NCBI RefSeq assembly: GCF_037975245.1
Contig: NC_092576.1
Location: forward strand, 18,778,611-18,842,610
From: Apostichopus japonicus
Lineage: Eukaryota; Echinodermata; Holothuroidea; Aspidochirotida; Stichopodidae
Direction of reading: 5' to 3'
Length of the DNA stretch: 64,000 bases
Positions within the stretch are counted from its first letter, which is position 1, and each line of letters begins with the position of its first letter. Positions 12,890 to 28,959 of the stretch are shown piece after piece. The notes beneath the pieces were generated by a model. That model was not told where the DNA came from, did not search any database, and saw nothing but the letters and a program-made list of their open reading frames with translations. A program made the position numbers and the translations under genes.

Positions 12890-13340
12890 GCCAAGTATTT
12901 CTGTAGGCTTATTCCACTGTAGGCTTTTGTCACCTGTATGGAACAATACAAGTTCTGTTTTTGGTGACAGACCTTGAGTAAACATTAGAAGCTAATTCAA
13001 ATTTGACTCAGCAAGCCTATTGGAGAACTTTTTAGCAGTCTCTTGCTAATTGTGCATAACTGTTTATTACCAGTTCAATAGTACTATAATCCCATATCAT
13101 CCCGGTATATATTAATCCGCCGGCGAATAGTATAGTGTAATCATTTCAATTTTGGCAAAAAGGTCCTGAAAATTGGACCCCATAACCCAGTCTGATATTG
13201 TTTTGCATTGTGAAAGTAGTACACATAGTCAATGATGTAGCATTTATAAGGGAAGAGTAAGTAAGGCGAGGCGTATGGGTAGGGGAAGTGGGCGGGGAAG
13301 GTTGGTCCATGAAGGAGCATTTTAACCCCATTTGTTTATA
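12890..13340 (-). repeat. Dispersed repeat, copy 2 (longest)
   Basis: Reverse-complement match to 6740-7085 and 16525-16888, including the 3' end ccactgccaagtattt that copy 1 lacks. Part of it lies inside the right arm of the inverted duplication. Confidence 0.85.
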
Positions 13341-14620
13341 CGACTTTGAGTGCGTGTGTTATATATGTAAGGCATTTATAAGAAAGGTTTGGGGAGTGAA
13401 GAAGGTGATATTAATGACATAAAAAAGTTACATTACAGTACGTGTGGGTAAAGGCATTCGCGGGTATATCACATATCAGTGACAGAAAAGTTTTAACAGT
13501 TTTCTTTTTCAAATGATAAAATGTATATTTATATCTTTCCATGTTCATTTCTTGTCAAGGTGAGAAACCTTTTCATTAGTGGTGACATACAAGGTGCCAG
13601 GCAAACCTCTGCAAGTGCTAAGTTGTGGTCGATGATCTCCCTTGGTTGTGGTATTGGTTGGATCGTTGTTGTCTCAATACTTCAAATTGCAGTTCCATAG
13701 ATACGTATGGAAAGACAAATAATATCTCATTATTCGCTTTTTCTCTCTCTCTTCCTCTTTTAATTTGTTTGGAACCTATACTACTCAGATGTTACATATT
13801 TATTTCTTAAGCACACCGAATGAATAAAGTTAACTCAAAATAATTTTGTTAATTAAAAATAGTTAGACTGAATGAGAACCAGTTTATGTTTTGATGATCT
13901 TTTCAAATATCGATATTTTTATTATTTGGTGTCAATGATTTCTTTCATCATTATAACTGAGTATCCTTAGACTATATAGTCATCGGTCTTAACTCATCAA
14001 CGCTATACACATGGGCCACTGTAACGTACATTATGATGTACTCTATTTTCGAACACGATGTCTTCCAGAATCCCCTACAAATCTTTACGCAACCATGTAC
14101 TTCATTCTAACGACATCCCCTATGTATGGTATATCTTAAGTCATTGCACCATAAACTGCTATCATTTTATATTCACAACTTGAGAACATAAACAGAGGCA
14201 CACTATTCTAATACGTTGTATATGACTAAAATCATCGAATGCCCTTTGTACCGTGGCTATGTACCGAAGTGTACTGTGGTCGGTCTGGAAACAGTGTTCA
14301 AAATGACTTGGTCTATACTAACTATATATTTCAAGTTTATTTAGTATTGTATCTCTCTTTTTTACAGTATGATGTAATTGCTTTTGTTTTTCTCTAACTT
14401 TTTTTATTATTTCAGGGTTTTTCTGTTTCGCATGATTGGATTTTTTTTTTGCTCTTTGTTGTTCATATAACGAAAAATCAATATAAAAAGAAAAATTCAT
14501 TTGTATTTGAAGGTAAAGATAAATAATGGACGTAAAACTTTAACATTCTATATATACATTATGTTTATAATTCATGCTACCTTTACTGATAAGAGACCCT
14601 ATCTTTTCTTACCATTGAAA
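12975..14620. repeat. Right arm of the large inverted duplication
   Basis: Reverse complement of about 5190-7085. The two arms are separated by about 5.9 kb that hold dispanin exons 1-3. Only the last exon was duplicated. Confidence 0.85.
13560..13700 (+). pseudogene. Orphan copy of the dispanin last exon
   Basis: After the acceptor TTGTCAAG, 46 codons are open to TAG (13698-13700). They begin VRNLFISGDIQGARQTSASA and continue KLWSMISLGCGIGWIVVV, a clear relative of the exon at 6184-6339. The C-terminus differs (SILQIAVP against [11 protein letters not shown]). No copies of the first three exons are seen on this strand, so on its own it cannot make a full CD225 domain. The acceptor and open frame are intact, so splicing to an unseen upstream exon cannot be ruled out. 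Confidence 0.75.
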
Positions 14621-16524
14621 TATATTAATGTTAATATCTGTCTGTGTCAATGTTTATGTAGAACAGACGATACTGAAACCATCGAACAGGAACGTCAATG
14701 AAACAAAAAAGTTAAAAGGAAAAATTCAGTAAACATTCAACATTTCTCTTGTAAGGATAAGTTGTTTCCAAAAACTTCAAATAACATTTACGTTATGGAT
14801 GACACGATGACTGGAGTAAACGATCGTAGATTGATTAACTTTCGAGAACCCAGCTAGATAATAGAAAATTCTTGAAACTGTTAACGCTTACAGGATTACA
14901 ATTGTTTGTAGTTAATTTGATCAAAGACCAATTTCTAAGATGACTAAACTAGATTTACTAAGAAATGATATTCCAGAGAGTGAATACTAATTACAGTGAA
15001 TTTCTAAATAAATTTCTCTCCACAGGTAGAAAGTTACCATTAGGGTTAAATATATCGTTAACAAATATGATGTCCTATTGCATACAATGTCGATAATTAC
15101 ATGGTTAGAACCTAAGTGTGGGTGTGTGTGTTTTTGCATTATAATTGTCAAAAGATTAGGATTCGAGTTTGCTTTACTAGTATTTTATCTGTTTTAGTTT
15201 TTATGTTTCACAATGTGATGTACAGTTGCTTTATTTTTTGTTTTATTTTTTTTTTATTACAGCGTTTTCTGAGAAGTAAATGAGGAAGTTGATTAAAGAA
15301 GGAAGGGCAAAATGAAAAGAAAAAGTACGTTTTTCATATTTTTTTGACCATGATTACATAGGCTATTCATTTGAATAGTTTTCAACTTGTATACTAACGC
15401 TGTATATCAACCTTGTACGCTAACGTTATATGCCAACATTGTATGCTAATCGTGTATGCATACTAATTAACTCAGTTGATGTCTGTCAGTTAAGTACTGT
15501 CGCGAATGTAAGTTTCAGTTTCGCTTTCTTCATTAAGACCACCGAACGCTCTCACCGACCTACTAATATCAAGTTAAAAGGTACATATTTAAACAAGCAC
15601 ATACATAATCAATATTGTCATTTTTCATCTCAGCAATATATAATAATTACTACTTGAGTTTGTGACAATTATTCATTCGTCTAACCTGCCATTATAGAAA
15701 CATTTATTGAGTCGAGCTAAGTTTCTGCATACAATTACCGCAGCCTACACGTCTATTACAAACAGGATGCAGATCTGTAACATTAGATAATGCTTATATT
15801 TCTTTCATCAAATATTCTTTGCTGGTAGCCTATATATCTATTACAGTTTCAAAACACACATAGACCCACATATACCCACCAAGACAGACACACATTGAAA
15901 GAGGCTCATACGGTAGTTTATATACTACCGTGATCCCTTTATTGCAACATTACGTGTAAAACGCTTGGAAATCCCCCGACGGATTCCCTATCTCCATCGG
16001 TGTTTGTTTCGTTTCTTTTGTAATGAATAGTTAAATAGATTCAATACAAATAACATCAACAATGCATACAAACAAATCGACGGACCGTCTTGCAGCTTGC
16101 AGCCATGCAGGTGTCGCACAACAATTAATTGCTCTCAATTGACTCACACACTAAACTCGTCACTTTCCAAGGCCGCTAGAGCCAATAACGTACACAACAA
16201 ATACATCCCGCACAGTGAGTTCCGGGTTAAATTAAGCTGTATAAGTCATACACCTACCTGCATGCTCACCTGTGTCATATTTATTGAGAATTTTTTAGTG
16301 TGTATTTTAGGGAGAAAGGAACTGATATATGAAGTTCGACAGTTATAATAATTTAATATTCAAAAATGATGAGTTGGACAATATTGTCTGCAGTTTAACT
16401 ATTTTGATGAGAGATGTTGATCGATTATGAGACCTACTTCCAGGGGCGTCAATCCGTAGTCACAGGTAGGGGGTACAGTCATTATACATACATACAAACG
16501 AACACACACAAACACACACACACA
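14621..16524. other. Non-coding stretch without a recognised gene
   Basis: AT-rich sequence with a short imperfect tandem motif (tgtat/gctaacg words) at about 15385-15465 and a (CA)n-like tract near 16500-16526. No family is recognised in the small open frames. Confidence 0.5.
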
Positions 16525-16885
16525 CTCACTATTCCCTTATAAATGCTACATCATTGAATATGTGCACTACTTTCACAATGCCAAAAAATCAAACTGGGTT
16601 ATGGGGTCCAATTTTCAGGTTCTTTTTTTTTTCCAAAATTGAAATGATGACAATATACTAATGGCCGGCAGATTAATATATACGGGTATGATATGATATT
16701 ATAGTACTATTAAACTGGTAAAAAAGAGTTATGCACAATTAACAAGAGACTGCTATAACGTTCTCCAATAGGCTGAGTCAAATTTGAATTAGCTTATAAA
16801 TGTTTACTCGAGGTTTGAACTAGTATTGTTCAATACAGGTGACATTCGCCTACAGTGGAATACGCCTACATAAATACTTGGCAGT

Positions 16886-16888
<3 letters not shown>
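16525..16888 (+). repeat. Dispersed repeat, copy 3, ending at a (TA)n tract
   Basis: It matches 12890-13340 along its length (cccttataaatgctacatca at the start, cttggcagtgga at the end) and passes directly into (TA)n at 16889. The abrupt passage suggests the (TA)n tract is the element's tail. Confidence 0.85.

Positions 16889-16982
<94 letters not shown>
16889..16982. repeat. (TA)n microsatellite
   Basis: About 94 bases of pure TA between dispersed repeat copy 3 and the tRNA-like/hammerhead element. Confidence 0.97.
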
Positions 16983-16984
<2 letters not shown>

Positions 16985-17120
16985 CCAAATTGTGGTCTAG
17001 TGGTACGGGTTTAGGTTCGTGACACGAAGATCTGGGGTTACCCTCGCCTGATGAGTCCAAAAAGGACGAAACCGGTCGTGAAGTGGAATTTTTCTGGTGT
17101 GTTATTCTTTTTTGATTTAC

Positions 17121-17123
<3 letters not shown>
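16983..17123 (+). mobile_element. SINE-like element: tRNA-like head plus hammerhead ribozyme
   Basis: The head (about 16990-17045) looks like a tRNA gene: tggtctagtggta fits a pol III A box, and ttcg...cgaa could form an anticodon stem (17016-17028). ggggttaccc stands where a T arm and B box would be, but the B box is poor. A complete hammerhead core follows directly (17048-17077). The element ends in tgatttactaaa and passes into (TA)n. A tRNA-like promoter followed by a hammerhead is the layout described for schistosome Sm-alpha SINEs; the similarity here is structural. Only this one copy is seen in the window. Confidence 0.7.
17041..17090 (+). ncRNA. Hammerhead ribozyme, type I-like, minimal stem III
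   Basis: The core reads CTGATGA (17048-17054), stem II GTCC-AAAAA-GGAC (17055-17067, perfect four pairs), GAAA (17068-17071), then ACCGGT with a GTC cleavage triplet at 17075-17077. All conserved core bases are present. Stem I pairs CTCGC-side bases 17044-17047 with 17078-17081 (C-G, G.U, C-G, U-A), and further pairs follow with bulges (17041-17043 with 17083-17086). Stem III is the self-complementary ACCGGT with no loop, so one molecule could hardly close it; dimeric action is known for minimal type I hammerheads in Penelope-like and related retroelements. Cleavage is predicted after C17077. Confidence 0.85.
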
Positions 17124-17205
<82 letters not shown>

Positions 17206-17257
17206 TATATATATATATATTTATATATATATATAATATATATATACATATATATAT
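17124..17257. repeat. (TA)n microsatellite shared by two tail-to-tail elements
   Basis: Interrupted TA tract with the hammerhead element ending on its left and the minus-strand tRNA-derived SINE ending on its right. Confidence 0.95.
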
Positions 17258-17402
17258 CGTAATGAGTTGGAAAATCAAGAACAGGGAAAAAACTTCCAGC
17301 CTCAACCGGGATTCGAACCCGGGACTGCCGCTTTGTACGCGGACACCCTAACCAACTAGGTCATGGACGCTGATTGTATGTTCAGAGGTTCTAAACCGGA
17401 AA
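17258..17402 (-). mobile_element. tRNA-derived SINE, copy A
   Basis: On the minus strand: an A-box-like ctagttggttagggtg, an anticodon-like stem-loop (ccgc gtacaaa gcgg), and a perfect B box GGTTCGAATCC inside cccgggttcgaatcccgg. The tRNA-like part is followed by ttgattttccaactcatt and a (TA)n tail. The acceptor stem is not convincing, so this is a SINE rather than a working tRNA gene. The second copy is at 47575-47705. Confidence 0.85.
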
Positions 17403-18627
17403 GGAACAATACAATACTATATCGATTCTGATTAGCTGATCTTGGATGGCTCGGAAATAGCAGTTTTCATCACCTAAAACAAGCTATCTGACTCTCAAGT
17501 TACATCTATTCATATTTGAAATAAGACGGTCGTGATTATTTTCTGTATAATATTTATAGATTAATAAGACGCAATTTAAAAACAAGGGATTAATTGTGCT
17601 GTGATCCCAAAGCTAATAAGTAAATTTCCCAACATTTCGGCCCACACAGCCGGTTCACAGATCTCGGTTAACCTGTATCAATAACGTGAGTGGATGAGAG
17701 CCATTCAGATGCCTTTCTAAATATAGAGGCAGATGGGACGTCACTCTACAGATATTCTCCTCATCAGTGTTTCCGCTAAGCCGCTATGACGCGATTTTGA
17801 CGCAATGGATTGCCGATATGTTGCACTGGCATTCAGAGATAGAAACAAATAGGGTGTCTTTTGTCCTGATATTTATATAGTGTGAATGAAAACTAAAACG
17901 TTTCAAAAGGCATGGTGTTCAGAACTTCAACTTGAAGTGACGAAATTATTACTGCAAATTGTTTCCAATTTATCGTCAGAAATGTTAAATTAGCGATCGT
18001 TAACTGAACCTTAGCTATGTTTTTTATTTTTTTTTATAGAGTCACGCATGAGACTTATTCCATACTTTGCTTTTGTACTGGGGAGAGGGCGGTCGTAATA
18101 AGTTTTCCTGACTGTTATATTACTTATAGTATTCTCATAGGGGGAATATAGCACAACTTTAAAAATGGGATAAGTTGAAAGATTTGTTTTCTTCATATAC
18201 TGGTCTAGTTCCGATGATATGGAAAACAAGCAAAAAACATTGAATCAAATAACTCAATGACTAAACCGAAATTGCATTGAAACCAGGCATATATGTACTT
18301 GACTTGGAAATGACATTTGCAAAGCCACTGACATCGAGGTGGGGCGAGGTTATGCCCCCCCCCCCAATCATTTAAAAGCAATGATTTTCAAAAAGACCTC
18401 ATCTTACAGGTAAATTTGGTGAATTTTGACAACTTTTGTCCTGACCGCAGGTTGTCCTGCCTCCCCCAACCCACAGATAAGAAACCCGTATCGGTGCTCT
18501 GATTAACAACTTTAAGGAGGAATGTTAAAATCCACTCATATAATGACGTCTGAAGCGATGCAAAAAATATGACAAAAAGCTGTTTTTATTATTCCATGTA
18601 CTAGGAATCAATCTTTGCAACAAATGA
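17403..18627. other. Non-coding stretch without a recognised gene
   Basis: No exon, tRNA or repeat unit recognised. A C-run lies near 18355-18365. Confidence 0.5.
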
Positions 18628-18823
18628 AATTGTACGGTGGCTTAATAGGGACATAGACAAGAAAGTAGTATCCTCAAATCTCAAAATTCTGACTTCTTAT
18701 CGCAAACTTTTGACTTTTAAAGTCAACATTTTGATTCATATCTCAAAATGTTGACTTTTGTTTTAATTTTGAGATTTGAGGACCTACTTTTTCCCTATCT
18801 CCCTATTCAGCCACCTTACAATT
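18628..18823. mobile_element. Foldback MITE, about 196 bp
   Basis: The two halves are imperfect reverse complements over about 65 bases: the outer ends AATTGTACGGTGGC and GCCACCTTACAATT, and the inner perfect stretch TCCTCAAATCTCAAAATT (18670-18687) against AATTTTGAGATTTGAGGA (18765-18782). It has no coding capacity. No clear target-site duplication is seen. Confidence 0.75.
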
Positions 18824-25468
<6,645 letters not shown>

Positions 25469-25630
25469 TGAAAAATGCATCAATTCAATGGAATGTGTAA
25501 TTAATTACTTAGTTAATTAAATTATTTGCTATATTGATTATACAAAGGGAATTACTTTCAATAGTACCCATACTGGAGTCCTTACAGTGGTCCAGTGTGA
25601 TGATATAACATTGAATTGATGCATTTTTCA
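25469..25630. mobile_element. Inverted partial satellite unit bounded by 22-bp inverted repeats
   Basis: The ends are exact reverse complements over 22 bases (25469-25490 and 25609-25630; core GAAAAATGCATCAATTCAAT). Between them lies part of a satellite unit in the orientation opposite to the array (taattaattacttagttaat, then agtacccatactggagtcc). The piece marks the right edge of the array. Confidence 0.8.
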
Positions 25631-25957
25631 TTAAAAATCAACTTAAGGTTGCAGCCATTTGAGGGAGATATTTGATATACATGACAGTTAAACTACCAAA
25701 AACAGGTTTCACCTGGCTTATAACGTGTTTCTCCTCACTGCAGCATGCATTTAACTGTCAAGTGCTGCAGGAACGAAAAATTAGCAAAATTTCCTAAAAT
25801 TCAGAGTGCCCCTTTAATAGTTGGCATGATTCTAGAAATGATCAACTTTGTTTTGAGTATGAAAGTCACCTTGAGACCTTCCACCTTCTGCAAAGTTACA
25901 GGTGTCTATATGAATAGAAGTCTTTGTGTGATTTCTTGAAATAATGAGTGTGGACAT

Positions 25958-27963
25958 GTCCCATCAGTCACAGTTTTTTAACATTTGTTTTGGTCATAAG
26001 CCAACAGAATGATTTTAGCTGTTGTTGGGGGTCCATCTATCTAGTACTACTCAAGGCTTAATCTGGCATGAGCAAAGATTCTTCAATTGTGTATAGGGTT
26101 ATGTGCAAGACAACCTGAAACTTCTGTCCCATCAGTCACAGAATTAGGCTGCATGTGTGGTGCAATGCAAAATGGGGAAATCCAGTGCTGAAAGACAGTG
26201 AAACAGGAGGGAACGTTTGAAAGCAGAGGGGAAATATGATGCATATAAAAAACACAATCAGCGTATCGCAAACAGTGGGCCCACAAGAAGAAGCGGGAGA
26301 TGTCTTCACAACAGAAGCGTCGAGAACGTGAACAAAAACGCAAATCAGAATACAGGTACAGTATATTTCTTCAAATTAATTTGTTAGACCATGTTATTGA
26401 AAGCAGCTTGTGTCACTGACATGATGGTGACATGATGAAGTGTTCATTGACCTGTGAAGGTTATCCTGAATCAAGATTGGTATATACATGTCAGATCTTT
26501 GGATTTTACTGTCCCATCAGTCACAGTATATGGTTCAGATAGTATAGCCTATATTGGACAGTTTGCAATGCCTAAAAGTATTAGTACAAGAATAGTGTCG
26601 TTCCATTCATACCTAATTTCCTAAAAAGAAATGACATAACAACTATTATCATCTACAGCAGTGGCATGCACAGAGGTTTGTAGAGGCTGGATCACTGCAT
26701 ACAGGCCCTTCTGTCCAAAATTTGAGGAATGCAATATTCTTGGATCACAGAACAATGAGGCCGAGTTGAAGGAACTGGTGGGTCTATCAGGGGGGAAAAG
26801 AACCTGAAGCACTGTACAACACACTCCTGGTTGGCAGTATCACCACAGGAGTACCCATCACACAAGTGAATTAGTTTTCACCGAACCACTAGGCTGTAAC
26901 TTCAATGATGTACTGTAAGGTCCAATCCAATCATTGGTAAGGCCAGGTGGATCCTTTTTATAGTATATGTATGCCCCTTTGCCTATTAGTTTTGGCTCTA
27001 ATCCTCATGGGATGTTGACCACTTTAGTATTTTGGGGGGAAATGGAGAACATGGCTCAAAAAATTTGTATTAGACTTTCACTATATGATGGGCAGATTGG
27101 ACCCTTTAAATCCACAGTTGAGAGTAACTCGGTACTTTTGCTGCCCAGGGTTAAGCTCAGCATATTGTCAAAAGCTCATGTGACTTAAATGACTTCATCA
27201 ATGTTGTATAATTAGTATCCTTTTCATTATCAATGTTTGCATGTTTCAAGGCTCAGCTTGTTCTGTTGTTGTTAATAAATAAAATGCAAGTTTCAAATGC
27301 ATACGGATTGTGTTTCATTTTTCCAGATGTCATTACTTGATACACCGAAGTGGGATGACATGAGTCCCATACATGGGCAACAAACCTCACCAAATATGGG
27401 CCCAAACAGCTTTCCCAGTGAGGCCCCAACAAATCACACACCCATGACTCAGTCATATGGGGCTATATGAGACAGCAAGTGTGGAATGGAACAGGTTTTC
27501 CCATGGGCCTGTGTCTGTTCTACATATGCCAGTTGCTTCTATGGGATGCTCATATGGCAAACCAATGTGGGACCCACACCCCCATTGGCCAACTCGAGTG
27601 GGCCCTACCTGTGATGACTATGGGTGGCTAGAGCCCAGATGACCCAAGTTTAATGCTAGTTGGCACCATATGTGGATGCAAACTGAAGTTAGTGCAAAAC
27701 AAAATTTGCTATAATTTCGGAGGAGATACTGTAGCGTCCCATCAGTCACAGAGCTTCTGTCCCATCAGTCACAAGGGAAATGCCACTGTGTGAAATAGTT
27801 AATGCCAATATTCTCTCAATGGTGGTGCTCTGATATAGCTACATTAAGTAGTTACCAGGAGGGATATATACCCAACTCATTCTTTTCATTCTGATAGATA
27901 GCGCTTACAAGTTAACTAAATGTACCTAAAAATGGTGGTCCGCAAATGTCCCATCAGTCACAG
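25958..27963. repeat. Six scattered copies of an exact 16-mer
   Basis: GTCCCATCAGTCACAG occurs at 25958, 26126, 26511, 27736 and 27948, and in a 15-base version at 27759, all on the plus strand. Flanking bases differ and spacing is irregular (14 bases to about 1.2 kb). No reverse-strand copy was noticed. The function is unknown. Confidence 0.9.
26172..26355 (+). pseudogene. Decayed exon for a highly charged Arg/Lys/Glu-rich protein
   Basis: From ATG (26172) the frame reads MGKSSAERQ, then TGA (26199-26201), then NRRERLKAEGKYDAYKKHNQ. A one-base shift near 26268 leads to QWAHKKKREMSSQQKRRERE and QKRKSEYR, ending at a possible donor (AG before GTACAG, 26355). The ERQ.NRRERLK..GKY.AYKK pattern resembles charged N-terminal regions of transposon-like proteins common in invertebrate genomes, but I cannot name the family. 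One stop and one shift argue for a pseudogene. Confidence 0.5.
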
Positions 27964-28950
27964 GGCTACTCTAAGTGCTCCCTATCTAAAAGGAACATAC
28001 TTATGTGAACAGTTCTTCAATGATGGACCACAAGACAGGGGCACATACTCAAAAACCACTGCAGTGTTAGTCCAAGATGTCTGCTTTGTTAATCATAAAA
28101 TATCTTTTGATACCTTCTTAAATAACAGTGACCATAATAATGTGAACATTTGGTGTAAGTATATACTGAGAATAAAAAGCTTTGAAGAGGTTCAATCCAA
28201 ATCATAATAACAAATGAGGAAAAAACCTGTCTTTATGTTGATGTGACAAGGACTTACAGAACCAAAATAATGGCAAGTTCTTCTCAATGTCAAGAAATAT
28301 TTAAAAACTTCTTGAATATGCAAATTCCTGTCATACCCATTAAACAATATTCAAAGAACACAATTGTTAGAGGAGATACTAGTTAGGATTTTTGAAAATC
28401 TAAAACTTGAGCACATGCTTGAGTATAAAGTGCAAGAATGCCTTCACTCAAGATGTTTTCACTGAAAAAGATGATAAAAAGAGGGAGCACCAACCTAAAA
28501 ATTACTGAGTTTATAGATACATTCATTATCTATTACTATTGTTAAAACATTATGTTGCAAAGGTCCCTTTGTAAGAAAAGTAAACTGTGACCTTTGGGTG
28601 CATGCCCAAAGAAATTTCAATGATAAAAAATGTTGAAATTCATATCGAAAATATTTCCAGGTATGTTCTTTATAAAGTTGTATGAACTGGTCTTCTTAAC
28701 CCACCCACCCCCACCCCCATCCACAAGACATGGTTTTTTGGTGGGGTGGAAGTAGATCACTTTTGCATATTTTAGTGGAGCTATGTTATGTTTCTCAAAG
28801 AATTGCATAAAAAGTTCATGTTTTGGTCCCTACATTCACTCAAATGTCCAATGAATTCTAAAGCGATTCTAACACTGGACGTCACACAGTCACATTCTGG
28901 AGGCAAGGGTGTCAATGGAGCATCAATATAGACCGGGAGCCCATAGGGTT
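27964..28950. other. Non-coding stretch without a recognised gene
   Basis: No family recognised. A plus-strand open frame at 27920-28207 overlaps the last 16-mer but has no known relative. Confidence 0.4.
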
Positions 28951-28959
28951 TGGGTAGCT

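Noticed and set aside
17290-17375. A functional tRNA gene on the minus strand
   Set aside because: A and B boxes are present, but there is no matching acceptor stem, and the same family with a damaged B box and (TA)n tail occurs at 47.6 kb, so it is a SINE.
17740-17790. A second hammerhead on the minus strand at ctcatcag near 17762
   Set aside because: CTGATGAG is present, but no stem II and no GAAA follow at the right distance.
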